64,000 bases of DNA from Litchfieldella anticariensis FP35 = DSM 16096 (GTDB lineage: Bacteria; Pseudomonadota; Gammaproteobacteria; Pseudomonadales; Halomonadaceae). This document shows, piece by piece, positions 1 to 9,090 of the stretch. The stretch is taken from the NCBI RefSeq assembly GCF_000409775.1, contig NZ_KE332391.1, positions 297,766-361,765 of the forward strand, given 5' to 3'. A program made the position numbers and the translations under genes. Position 1 is the first letter of the stretch. Each line of letters opens with the position of its first letter. Below the pieces are notes generated by a model. It was not told the origin of the DNA and did not search any database. It saw only the letters and a list, made by a program, of their open reading frames with translations.

Positions 1-19
1 CGGAGACAGGGAGCATGAC

Positions 20-181
20 ATGAACGTCGGAACATTCGCCTTAGGCCTTCAACTCCTCGGCCTTATCTTGCTTGTCTACGGCTGGTTCACCCTCAATCCC
101 GCCGGCTTCGTCGGTGTGGTGCTAATAATACTGGGCGCCGTGCTCCGCTGGACTCGCCGAACGGGAGATAACGGTAAGTAG
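20..181 (+). CDS. small hydrophobic membrane protein, 53 aa
   Basis: A short reading frame of 53 codons starts at ATG 20, with a GGGAG ribosome site six bases upstream, and ends at TAG 179-181. The product is almost entirely hydrophobic: two probable membrane helices (about residues 5-22 and 26-43) separated by a short polar turn, then a basic tail (RWTRR) likely to face the cytoplasm. It lies outside the left attachment site of the element that follows, so it belongs to the flanking chromosome. I do not recognise the family. The ribosome site and composition support a real gene; no function can be assigned. Confidence 0.55.
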   Translation: MNVGTFALGLQLLGLILLVYGWFTLNPAGFVGVVLIILGAVLRWTRRTGDNGK

Positions 182-633
182 CGCACGGGTGCCAAACGAA
201 AAACACGCCCCATGGGATCATGGCTAGACGCGTACAGAGATCAAGAAGAGATATGCTGAGAAACGCAGAGTGTCACTGAGTGACCGATTCAGAAGTGGTG
301 CCCGGGGTCGGACTCGAACCGACACGCTGTCGCCAGCGGTGGATTTTGAATCTTATCAATTACTTACACACGAAGCGTAGAATCAGAACTACCTGAAGTG
401 TGACACCTAATCGTGGTATAGCTTCAAGCCTAGCGCCTGCCCCCTGGCTTCACAACCCTCAGCAGATGACCATGTGAGAATCGCACCACAGCTACCCCTC
501 AGCGGTCATATGTGGAACTATGCATTAGCAGCGGATGATCCATCGATAGCTGATAAGGGAAGTTGGCTACTGGCGACACATCCTGCAAAGGATGCGCATT
601 CTCATTTTCTGCACCCCCTATGGAGATACCATC
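182..633. other. gene-free stretch holding the left island junction
   Basis: No convincing gene. Bases 272-284 form a small palindrome (GTCACT-G-AGTGAC) just outside the island. Bases 296-352 are the left attachment site. The stretch from 353 to 633 is the left end of the element; an open frame from 474 lacks a ribosome site and overlaps the better supported exonuclease gene. Confidence 0.6.
296..352. repeat. attL: 57-bp direct repeat of the tRNA-Leu 3' part
   Basis: These 57 bases are identical to 11501-11557, the CCA end, T arm, variable arm and 3' side of the anticodon arm of the tRNA-Leu gene. The match stops abruptly at 353, within the anticodon-stem sequence; the rest of the tRNA is absent here. 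This is the expected footprint of site-specific integration by a tyrosine recombinase into a tRNA gene. It is not a functional tRNA gene. Confidence 0.92.
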
Positions 634-1539
634 ATGTGTTCGCCTTCTTCTTTCCCTCTAGAAGCAATACCCGATATACAGGCTGCCCCAGAGGATTACC
701 GACTACTCCAACGCATTCCTATCACACGTCCGAACACCATACTCCCCATTGAGCTGAACCCTTCGGTGGGGGATGAGCGTCCCTTGGTCATCGTGGATGT
801 CGAGACGACAGGGCTTGATCCCTCGTCGGACAAGATCATCGAGTTGGGGCTAGTACGAGGGACCTTCAGCCCCTCAGCAGAACGTATCACCTCGATTCTG
901 GAGTCCCACTCACAGTTCGAAGATCCAGGGATCCCCATCCCCGAAGTGATCACCAGCATCACCAGCATCACCGATCAAGACGTGGCAGGCCAGCATATCG
1001 ACGATGCATGGCTCGGCATGATGCTCCAGGGAGATCCTTTGGTGATCGCTCATAATGCCCAGTTCGATAGGGGCTTCATAGAAGCGCGCTTCCCCGCCTG
1101 CGACAAGCAGGTCTGGGCTTGTAGTCTGAGCGGGGTGGATTGGAAAAGCTTAGGCTACGAAGCACGCAAGCTAGAATACCTGCTCCTCAAACAAGGGTAT
1201 TTTTACCAAGGGCACAGAGCCGAGGTGGACTGCCTAGCAACCGCTTGGTTGCTGTATTGCCAGTCCGAATCTTTCTCTCTTCTGCTGGCAAGCGCCCGTC
1301 AAAAGACGGTCATCGTGCGAGCGCTCGGTGCTCCCATCGAAGTGAAAGACATACTGAAATCCCGCGGCTACCGTTGGCATAACGGGAACAATGGTCGCAG
1401 CAAGTGCTGGTGGACGATCGTCACTGAATCGAGCCTTCAGGCCGAGCAGGAGTTCCTCAACAAGACCTACCATAACGGGGCACAACTGGCACACTACCAA
1501 GCACAGACAGCCCGCACTCGGTTCAAGCCAGATAGCTAG
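634..1539 (+). CDS. DnaQ-like DEDD 3'-5' exonuclease with extra C-terminal domain
   Basis: A 301-residue protein starting at ATG 634, chosen over the upstream ATG at 592 because GGAG lies eight bases before it. The first half is a DEDD exonuclease: Exo I with VDVETTGLDP (about residues 50-60), Exo II around HNAQFDRGFIEARFP, and Exo III with GHRAEVDCLATAWLL, giving the acidic metal ligands and the histidine. The last 80 residues (RGYRWHNG, KCWW) resemble a small C-terminal domain that I recall from other exonucleases on mobile elements. It would degrade DNA or RNA from 3' ends. It is the first cargo gene inside the left end of the island, so a role in element maintenance or phage defence is possible but inferred. 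Confidence 0.8.
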   Translation: MCSPSSFPLEAIPDIQAAPEDYRLLQRIPITRPNTILPIELNPSVGDERPLVIVDVETTGLDPSSDKIIELGLVRGTFSPSAERITSILESHSQFEDPGIPIPEVITSITSITDQDVAGQHIDDAWLGMMLQGDPLVIAHNAQFDRGFIEARFPACDKQVWACSLSGVDWKSLGYEARKLEYLLLKQGYFYQGHRAEVDCLATAWLLYCQSESFSLLLASARQKTVIVRALGAPIEVKDILKSRGYRWHNGNNGRSKCWWTIVTESSLQAEQEFLNKTYHNGAQLAHYQAQTARTRFKPDS

Positions 1540-1892
1540 TGGCCCAGGAAGTGCGAATCACTCATTTCTCCGGAGTCATCGAAGGAAACCCTGGCTTTGA
1601 TGTCTTCGCTGTAGCGACGGTGGTTCTTGCTCATGCTCAGTCACCCCTAGTCGACTTGGCCTGGTGTTACCAAGGCAGACAGAACTTTGGGGTACCACTT
1701 CAAGACAGCTTGATTTCGCCCAGCCAGCACCGGTTGCTTGGCACGGTGCTTCCTCATCACTTGTCTAGCGCCATGGCAACCCAGGTGATAGATTTGAGGT
1801 GAAGCATCTTGGATTCGACTTGACACGCATAGCTAAAGACATCGATTCAGGCATGTCTTCCACCCACCATCAGCACTAATTGAGGCAGCACT
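1540..1892. other. intergenic stretch, no supported gene
   Basis: An 87-codon frame begins at GTG 1539, overlapping the exonuclease stop codon, and runs to 1802. It has no ribosome site of its own and no recognisable domain. It could be a translationally coupled small gene or chance. Nothing else stands out. Confidence 0.4.
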
Positions 1893-2177
1893 ATGAAGTT
1901 CATGAACAAGGGAGCATTAGTAGCAGAAGCCGGCACACAAGACCCTCGATATAGAGACATGTCAGCATATGATGGCAAACCATTTGAGTGCGCATGCGGA
2001 AGCACTCATGCGTTCTACTCGAACCTGAACGAAAGCAATTTCGCCACGACCGGTGCGAACGCAAAAATGATCGTGTCGTGTCCATCAAACGCAGAAACCT
2101 ATACGCTAATAAAGACGAAGTACAAGTTCATGATCATGTTCGATCACTTTGTTTCCTTAGCAGGAACAAACGGATGA
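1893..2177 (+). CDS. small hypothetical protein, 94 aa
   Basis: A short gene with a good ribosome site (GAGG, seven bases before ATG 1893). The protein holds a FECACGSTHAF segment near residue 30 and a later VSCPS segment, so three cysteines and a histidine could bind zinc, followed by a lysine- and tyrosine-rich C-terminal half. I do not recognise the family. It lies between the exonuclease and the convergent Sel1-repeat gene in the cargo part of the island. Confidence 0.55.
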   Translation: MKFMNKGALVAEAGTQDPRYRDMSAYDGKPFECACGSTHAFYSNLNESNFATTGANAKMIVSCPSNAETYTLIKTKYKFMIMFDHFVSLAGTNG

Positions 2178-2305
2178 CCGAGCACTATTGATGCTCAATA
2201 GCATAGCGCACTTCCTAGCAGGCCAGCTGACACATTAAGAAAATCTACTCAAACCGTTAGAGACTCTCGTGAGGGAGCGGGACCTCCCTCACTCAATCCG
2301 TCATA

Positions 2306-4183
2306 CTACATGAAGTTCTGTTGCTGCTCCTGGTAGGCCATATGAATGACAAGGTCAAAAAGCTCAGCATCATTCAGCTCTTCATCAGGCGGTTCTGACT
2401 GCATAGCCATCATCACAAGAACTCGAGTCATTTTTCTAGCTATCTGATGGCTATAAGTCTGCATGAAGCTCAGCGCGTCCGTGTAGGCATCCTCTTGAAA
2501 TTCGACCGTATGCCCTGTCATGGCCTGCAGCCCTTTGAACATAGCCATTGCATGCTCCAAGGACTCTTTATCGGACAGACCTTGAAGGTAAAGTGCCGCT
2601 GCAGCACAGCGTCTAGCATACCCATAAGCCATCTGCACGCCTGGCTTTGAGGCCATAATGTCATCAGCGGAAACAGCAAGATCGTTCATGATATCGACAA
2701 AAATGTAGCCTGTATCATACTGCTTAGTGACTACTGAAAGCAGGCTGCCAGCGTCATAGTTAAAGTCTACTTGATCAAAATTGAGAACCTCATGGGCAGC
2801 CGCCTCACTCAAGCGCTCCACCTCCTTCATGAGGCTGCTGAAAGGCACATCGGGACGAACGATGATCTGCACCAAATCATCAATGTCATCAACCCAACGC
2901 GTTACCCAGTAGCAACCATCGTCCTCGAAGGGATTCCCTCCCTTCCTCCAAGGCTCCAATGAGACTGAGACACCTAGCTCAGGCACAGCAGCTTTTCCCT
3001 GGTAGTTCTCCCCGTCGTAGGCAACCACCACTGAGTGGCCAGTTTCAGCATCCCGAACGATGAAGCCGTCTTTTGAAACGCTGTAATTGACATCGCACGC
3101 ACTGTCTACGGAAAGCACCTGAGCCTCATGGAGGTCTGCACCAAATACCTCATCACCTTCCGCAAGAGAAACCTGCAAATCGTCTAAATCATCTTCAGCA
3201 TGGGGTAGTAATTCTAGGTGTGCCTTAGCTCTCTCATTGCCCTGCTCAGCTGCCAACCGATACCACTTTTCTGCCTCGATGAGATCCCTACCAACACCAT
3301 CACCATGCTCGTATAGCTCACCCACCTTACACTGGGCATTGGCATCTAGTAACTCAGCAGCTTTTCGGTACCACTTGAAGGCCTCTTCCCTATCTACCGA
3401 AATACCCTGTCCGTAGTAGAACAAACTACCCAGATTGTACAGAGCCTTTGTATTACCAGCCTCATAAGCACTCTTGTACCACTTAAGAGCTTCACTACCT
3501 CGCTGAGGAACACCATCATCCCCATTGGCATATAAGTACCCAAGGTTGAACATGGCTCGATCATCGCCTTGGTCTGCAGATTTCAGGAACCATCTGACAG
3601 CCACCGCCGGCTTCTTGATGGTTCCATACCCGTGGGCAAACATTACGCCAACCTCAAACTGCGCCTTTACGTGACCTTTGTCTGCAGCCCTTTTAAACCA
3701 TATCAATGCCTCCCTGGGGTTTTTATCGACACCTTCCCCCTTCGCGTATCTTGTCCCGATCTCATACTGAGATTCTGGACAACCCAACTCGGCATCTTCC
3801 TTTATTTTTATCATCTCACTGCCAAGAAGACGAGGATTGTCGCCACCATTATCAGACTCATTCCGCTGGACATCACCAGGCAATGCTCTTGGCACTTGGC
3901 CGCTATCCGTCCGCCTCAACTCACCTTGATAAACCCTTCCTCGATACGATGTAGGTCGATAGCTTTGCTGCCCTCCACGCAGGTTCGAAATACCAAGAAA
4001 AATCAGAGCATTCCCTGGTAGAGTGATGGCTGCAAGTGGTGCTATGAGCAACCACGGAGCAAAAATCAACAGGGCTAAGCCGACCACGACGCTTCCAAAA
4101 CACAGCCCTAACCAGGCCAACTCTACTATGATAGCGAAAACCCATATTGCAGCCCCTGCTGCGATCTGTATGATCCCTTTCAT
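2306..4183 (-). CDS. membrane-anchored Sel1-repeat protein, 625 aa
   Basis: The start is placed at ATG 4183 (GTAGG just upstream); a GTG at 4195 lacks a ribosome site. Residues 1-65 contain two strong membrane segments. A polar linker follows, then about five to six Sel1-like repeats (roughly residues 125-320) with the A-x-x-WY/WF-x-x-AA pattern and G-x-G turns, giving an alpha-solenoid for protein binding. The last 300 residues form a domain I cannot name. It includes an aspartate-rich segment (DDIDDLV) and an alanine- and methionine-rich helical end. Sel1 proteins commonly act as scaffolds. Convergent with the 94-aa gene upstream on the map; cargo of the island. Confidence 0.8.
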   Translation of the reverse strand: MKGIIQIAAGAAIWVFAIIVELAWLGLCFGSVVVGLALLIFAPWLLIAPLAAITLPGNALIFLGISNLRGGQQSYRPTSYRGRVYQGELRRTDSGQVPRALPGDVQRNESDNGGDNPRLLGSEMIKIKEDAELGCPESQYEIGTRYAKGEGVDKNPREALIWFKRAADKGHVKAQFEVGVMFAHGYGTIKKPAVAVRWFLKSADQGDDRAMFNLGYLYANGDDGVPQRGSEALKWYKSAYEAGNTKALYNLGSLFYYGQGISVDREEAFKWYRKAAELLDANAQCKVGELYEHGDGVGRDLIEAEKWYRLAAEQGNERAKAHLELLPHAEDDLDDLQVSLAEGDEVFGADLHEAQVLSVDSACDVNYSVSKDGFIVRDAETGHSVVVAYDGENYQGKAAVPELGVSVSLEPWRKGGNPFEDDGCYWVTRWVDDIDDLVQIIVRPDVPFSSLMKEVERLSEAAAHEVLNFDQVDFNYDAGSLLSVVTKQYDTGYIFVDIMNDLAVSADDIMASKPGVQMAYGYARRCAAAALYLQGLSDKESLEHAMAMFKGLQAMTGHTVEFQEDAYTDALSFMQTYSHQIARKMTRVLVMMAMQSEPPDEELNDAELFDLVIHMAYQEQQQNFM

Positions 4184-4308
4184 CAGCCTACCCACCGTTA
4201 TTTTCTTATGTTTACGTAAACCCTAGCTCACACCCTGTTGCTTTGACTCCATCCCTCATACCCAGCAACTAAATCAAGACCAAAGTAAGCTCAGCAATAT
4301 TTCCGAAT

Positions 4309-4740
4309 CTACTCATATGAGCGCTCGAACAGCTCATTGTCCTGGTGCAGTTTGTACTTGAACAACGTCTTCCTCAGAGCCAGCTTGACCTCCCTCTCTC
4401 CCGGGTGGGTGGCCTGCCAACTATCAAAACGTACCGCACGCACGATCTCCTGCATGGCACGATGCAGCGCGGCACCCACGTTTGTAGGGATCTCCCTCAC
4501 ATCCTGCCACTGACACCCCTCCGGCACCGTGAAGCGGTGCACTTCAGGGAAGTGGCTTGGATCATCCTCCCTGAAGGTCTCGGCGGCTTCAGCAGTCTCC
4601 TCATCCCATACATCGCTGATCCGCTTGAAAAATAGCAGTGGCAGGATGTAGCCCTTCCAGTCGGTACGGTCCACCGCAGACCCACGCAGGTGGTTAGCGG
4701 CCTCCCACAGGGCAGACTTGAGCGGGCTACCGTTCGTCAT
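4309..4740 (-). pseudogene. type I restriction remnant: hsdM start fused to hsdR end
   Basis: The 143-residue frame begins at ATG 4740 after a GGGGGAG ribosome site. Residues 1-100 match the N-terminal helical domain of type I methyltransferase HsdM (ALWEAANHLRGS, LPLLFFKRISDVWDEE, ANVGAAL-like IPTNVGAALHRAMQEI). The sequence then jumps straight to the C-terminal end of a HsdR nuclease subunit (GEREVKLALRKTLFKYKLH, ELFERSYE), stopping a few residues before the usual HsdR end. The AdoMet-binding part of HsdM, all of HsdS and the motor and nuclease parts of HsdR are missing. The simplest reading is one internal deletion, in frame, of an hsdMSR operon. Both modification and restriction activity must be lost. 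Confidence 0.8.
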
Positions 4741-5613
4741 TGAACTCCCCCAACGAAGCCAGGGGAAGAATCTAGGGTACCGTATTGATGAATCATTACC
4801 CTCAGGCTTCCGTCGATAGACCAGTGAGCTCAGAAGAACGTCAGGCATTGGTTATAGGCTAGGGACATGAGTGCTATCGGCTAGCCACTCAGATGAGCCA
4901 CCACTCCCCTTAAACGGTGCCTAAACGCATATGAGCTTTCGATGATGTCTGATAGGCCATCATACACAGCTAAGCGCAGTGAATGGCAGCAGTGGTATCG
5001 ATACTGACGTAGCGAGCCGTGAAATGCCTACGCTCCCAGTCAGAGATCTCCTACATCGGTTCTCAGGCCCCTGGTCGACTCTCAAAGGCGTAAGCGACGC
5101 CGGAAGTCTTCGACCTGAGGTCGTCTCATAGCTCGCAACGCCACAGGGATCTCATGGTGCTCTCCTGCCAAGGATGGCCAAGATGTCCTCCCCACCCCCG
5201 TTATCAAACCAGGAACCAGAAGATTGACTCTGCTAAACGTCATCAGCCGCTGCCCCTGCATTACTACCGACCCAGGTATCACTCCGGCTCTCCAAGCTGC
5301 GCCGATCCCTTACCCCTGCGGGAGAACCCAGGCTCACGTAGCCCCCGGCCAGCCAGCCGAACCAGAAACCAAGCACCTCAAGCCAGTCCCGATCACCAGA
5401 CCCCACCGATTCATGAGCTGCGACCGCTCAGCGACCACTGAAACCAGTAACACTCCGGCAGGATGATCAGCCGACCCTGCCTCACTGGTGATGAGTGAAG
5501 TATTGGGAGCCCGCATCACCTGGCGAGGCAACGCACTGGTTTGAGGATCCAGAGAGCCTCCTCACGACACCAGGCCTACACCCCATCACCAATAACTCTT
5601 ATCCGTCACGCTG

Positions 5614-5694
5614 CCGTCCACCGGAGAGCCACCCTGCCGCCTGGCGTCGCTCCGCTCCGCTGCGCTCCTGGGCTAGGTGGCTCCCGGTGGACGG
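5614..5694. repeat. long inverted repeat, 19-20 bp arms
   Basis: The left arm 5614-5633 (CCGTCCACCGGAGAGCCACC) is complementary to the right arm 5676-5694 apart from one extra base. The 42-base loop is very GC-rich (GCTCCGCTCCGCTGCGC). No terminator-like T run follows. It could be a folded RNA, a replication-origin hairpin or a recombination remnant. Confidence 0.75.
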
Positions 5695-5940
5695 TACCAG
5701 CCCCTACCCCGACACTCTCCGGGCGCGACGGTGTAGTACCTCTTGAAGGCGTTGAGGGAAAGCCAACAGTCCGAGCCAGCCGCACGGAACGAGCAGCAGA
5801 AGCCCCTGCAAGCGAAGCGAAGCGGGGGAGTGTTTGCTGCGATGTTCCAGTGCGAGCTGGCGAAGGAGGTGTGAACACACAACAAGGACGGCACCACAGC
5901 CGCACGGCCCGCCTGCGGGTCGGGCGGTGAGAGGGATCGA

Positions 5941-5995
5941 AAAAAAGGGGTCACTAATCCTTATAAGGTACTAAAGGAAAAGTGACCCCTTTTTT
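5941..5995. terminator. 15-bp inverted repeat with A/T flanks, possible bidirectional terminator
   Basis: AAAAAAGGGGTCACT (5941-5955) is exactly complementary to AGTGACCCCTTTTTT (5981-5995). The arms end in runs of A and T, as in a bidirectional intrinsic terminator. The 25-base loop itself contains the palindrome CCTTATAAGG (5958-5967). It lies 100 bases before the helicase-like gene, with no clear gene ending just before it, so an origin or regulatory role is also possible. Confidence 0.6.
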
Positions 5996-6094
5996 GTACC
6001 CTCCCTGTAGGCAAGACTAGTTCAGAAAAAATCAGCACGTATCTGGGAGGGATGGGATAATGACCTCAATATTCATCAAAATAGGGTCATGCCC

Positions 6095-7723
6095 ATGATC
6101 ACAGAGATCTATCATGTCAGCAGCAGGTGCGGTGGCGGGAAGAGTCTCCACACCATCCAAGAGCTTCACCGTCACTTGTCTCAGGTTCCTCAGGAGACAG
6201 TGGTCTTTGCCTCCAAGACCAACGACCTGACACAACAGAACCACGAAGGGTTCCAGGTTGTTTCCAACCAGTCGAAAGCCCAGTTCATTGAGTCCATCAG
6301 GATTGATTCATCGACTGAACAAGGGAGCGTCATTCAAGAGTTTAGCGAGCACCTGGCTTCTGGTTATCGCGGAGTGATCTTCATTTCCCACGAATCGCTT
6401 TCAAGGGTCCGGCCAGACCTTCTCAAGGGTGTCCGCCTGATCGTAGACGAAGTGCCCCAGGAGCTGGCTCACGCCATCACCGTCAGGTATGAAGACAAAG
6501 ACCACGGTTCCAAGTGGGAGGCCTTCCTTAAAGAAGCCCCTTCGCCTCATGCGGGTTACCAAAAGACGGTGCTCGATCCCTCAGTAAGCGAGGAAGAGGT
6601 CCAGCGATACATAGACAACATCCGAGAGGGACGGGACACTAGCACAACCCAGGTCGTAGCATTGCTCCTCGAGTTCCTGCTCGAAGACTATGAGGTAATG
6701 TATACCACCACGAGTAGCTCTGATGGACGCATCTATCGACTTTACCAAGCCATTCACTGGCAGAAGCTGAACCAGATCATCAAGAACGTCGACCACTTCG
6801 CGATCCTCAGTGCACAGCTCAAAAAAACTTTACTTGGATTCATTGCAGAGCACCACTGTGGGATTACAATCAAAGAGGCGACCATAACTCCAAACATCAA
6901 CCTGGAAACCAAGCACAAGAATTGGGCAAGGATCTTTCCCATCCTAGAAAAGGAAGGTTGGTCTTCCACCCTAAAGAAAAGGCCAGCTAACGAAATATTG
7001 AGCCATGCAGGAACTCCGGTAACCTCTACCGACACAGTGGCTGTCTATGCGCAACAAATCGCTGCAGACATCCTCAAAGGCAGAAAATCAATCCTGACCC
7101 TGAACAAGAATGATCCTCTTCACCCTTGCATGGACACGGACAATATCGCGCGCACTACCAACGCTGTTCATGGGCAGAACAATCTCAGACACTTCGACCA
7201 TGCCATATACCTTGCGTCCAGTCGACCCGACCCCTTTGAAGTCAAATCCCTGCAGATGTTCGCAGTCGATCACAACCTGGATGTGGATGGAATTGTCGGT
7301 GCTGTTAGGACTGAACGCTGCTATGAATCGGCCTACCAGTGCGTTGCACGAACCAGCATCCGAAGCCCTCAAGCTAACTCAGAGAAAGAACACATCCTCA
7401 TTGTTCCGGATATGGGGTATGCGAAGTATATTCAGAGTTGGTTCGAGCCAGGGTATGCCGTCATTGACACTCAGCACCTCCACACAAAGCAGCCTACAGC
7501 AAAGCGTGACAATGAGAAGGACAAGAGAAGGAAGATCGTAATTCAGATCCTTGCTGACCAACAAAACAAGCGTGGAAAGCTTAAAGACTTGATCGCTCAA
7601 GCTGGAATCTCACCATCCAGCTTCAAGCGATACAAGGAGGAGTTTCGACCTGAGCTTGAGGTCCTTGGCCTTATCCATCCAAAACGCTACTCAACCAAAA
7701 CCGATATAAAGACTGCAGCCTAA
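6095..7723 (+). CDS. helicase-like P-loop protein with C-terminal HTH-like region
   Basis: A 542-residue protein. ATG 6095 is preferred over ATG 6089 because AGGG then lies at normal distance. The N-terminus has a Walker A motif (RCGGGKS, about residue 12), a Ia-like segment (VFASKTNDLTQQ), a Walker B (RLIVDEVPQ, near residue 125) and a late arginine-rich motif (QCVARTSIRSP, near residue 415) like motif VI of superfamily 2 helicases. The last 60 residues (KIVIQILAD, GKLKDLIAQAGISPSSFKRY) read as a helix-turn-helix. It may be the replication or partition helicase of the element. A named family cannot be given. The upstream inverted repeats are candidate binding sites. Confidence 0.65.
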   Translation: MITEIYHVSSRCGGGKSLHTIQELHRHLSQVPQETVVFASKTNDLTQQNHEGFQVVSNQSKAQFIESIRIDSSTEQGSVIQEFSEHLASGYRGVIFISHESLSRVRPDLLKGVRLIVDEVPQELAHAITVRYEDKDHGSKWEAFLKEAPSPHAGYQKTVLDPSVSEEEVQRYIDNIREGRDTSTTQVVALLLEFLLEDYEVMYTTTSSSDGRIYRLYQAIHWQKLNQIIKNVDHFAILSAQLKKTLLGFIAEHHCGITIKEATITPNINLETKHKNWARIFPILEKEGWSSTLKKRPANEILSHAGTPVTSTDTVAVYAQQIAADILKGRKSILTLNKNDPLHPCMDTDNIARTTNAVHGQNNLRHFDHAIYLASSRPDPFEVKSLQMFAVDHNLDVDGIVGAVRTERCYESAYQCVARTSIRSPQANSEKEHILIVPDMGYAKYIQSWFEPGYAVIDTQHLHTKQPTAKRDNEKDKRRKIVIQILADQQNKRGKLKDLIAQAGISPSSFKRYKEEFRPELEVLGLIHPKRYSTKTDIKTAA

Positions 7724-9090
7724 TCTTACCCCACCTACCACCTCAACCCTCCAACCCGCATAGAGTATGGGGTTGGAGAACTTCTCCAGACTTCTATCCG
7801 ACTTCTCACCGGCATACTAACCCACCTCAAACCACCCCGAATCAGCGGTGACAACCGATACTCTATCCTTGGTGGTCTCAGTAGGATTTCAGCCCACTGG
7901 CTCAGGGGCATGGAGAGATGCTGGCTCAGGTTTTCCCCGCCCCCCTCAGCTGGGTATGAGCAAAGTGGTGACGGCTGACTGGCTCAAAGTTTGAGGTACC
8001 CCCCCTACCTTGCTGGGTCAAAAAAAACGGACATACCCCCACCTTCATACGGCGGCTCCCACCACACATCACACCGCTACACAAGCAAGACAGTACTGTA
8101 TGCGGTGCTGTGCGCACACCATTCCTCCCCTTCCCCTTTCATCATTGGCTTCCCTTTCTCCACATCCTATCCCCCTACTGGGATAAGAGATGCGCTCTGC
8201 ACATACGAATGAATAAGCTATGGAGATCAAGATTATCACAGCGAAGTTAGACACCTTTTGTCTTCATGAAGGGTGCTCCGCGCCCTCGATGAGAAACCAA
8301 AGGAGTATGCAACGAGAAACCAGAGACCTTCTTTACCAGAAGGAGAAATGCGTGATGCTACAGACACTATGCCCGGACACACTGATGCTTTTTTAGCCCA
8401 ACATTCCATGACTCCATTAATGCAACACATCAATACCTACGATCATTCACACCACTGCAAAGGAGGTGGATAAACCGCTAGAAATATAACGCATATTTCG
8501 ACTATGAATGACACACCTGGCAGTCACGACTGCCTCATCAATCACCCATGGAACACCACAGCATGAACTCTTTCCCACCATCCATCATGACCAATCTATC
8601 CCTAGTGAGCCAAACCATGACAACGCTCCTCCTCTACCATGATGCTTCCCGGTTACTGTACAGCTATGTCTTCACCGTCGGGTAGCCTCAACACCATGAG
8701 AGCTAACGCACCCCTACACGACGGGGAAAGCACTCCATCCTTAGCACGTTCTCAGGAAAGGAAATCACCAGGAGGATATCCATAGAACCTCAAACCAAAA
8801 AAGGCTGAACTCCTTGGATAATCATGGTCTAACGACACATCAATGGTTTCCATCAATACAGTAGTATTGCAATAAAGCAGCCATGAAATAGGTCATTAAT
8901 CTCATCACCAATCCAAGCATGAGAAATGCAATGATCGAACAATTCAGCACCGACCTGCAACCGGACTCACCTCCACTTTCTCGATGCCGTGGCCCTCCTC
9001 TTCTTAGCTCATCGTGGACAGCCTCGAGGTGGCAGCCTCAAGAAGACACCCCGCCACAGATAGACCTATTGCAACCCATATCGACGTAAG
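7724..9090. other. gene-poor 1.37-kb stretch
   Basis: No supported gene. Two perfect ribosome-site-like sequences occur without a following start codon: AAAGGAGGTG at 8459-8468, and AGGAGGATAT near 8771. Small palindromes include ACAGTACTGT (near 8091) and TGTGCGCACA (near 8109). Short frames such as 8273-8473 and 8548-8685 lack suitable ribosome sites. The stretch may contain decayed genes or non-coding elements. Confidence 0.5.

Larger units (their letters stand above)
4741..6094. other. gene-poor 1.35-kb stretch with large stem-loops
   Basis: No frame here has a ribosome site plus protein-like composition. The left part (4860-5560) shows nothing I can name. The right part (5600-5995) is GC-rich and holds a 19-20 bp inverted repeat (5614-5633 with 5676-5694), shorter repeats such as GCGAAGCGAAGC, and a 15-bp inverted repeat at 5941-5995. 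It precedes the helicase-like gene, so it may hold that gene's promoter, a structured RNA or a replication origin. Confidence 0.5.

Noticed and set aside
296-352. A second tRNA-Leu gene
   Set aside because: Only the 3' 57 bases are present; the acceptor 5' strand and D arm are missing, so it is an attachment-site copy.
474-752. 92-codon frame before the exonuclease
   Set aside because: No ribosome site, odd composition rich in His and Pro, and overlap with the better supported exonuclease frame.
5541-5930. 129-codon frame and its antisense frames
   Set aside because: They run through the GC-rich stem-loop region, lack ribosome sites and have repetitive Arg/Pro/Ala composition typical of chance frames.
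8273-8473. 66-codon frame in the gene-poor stretch
   Set aside because: Starts at a GTG without a ribosome site and has no recognisable features.
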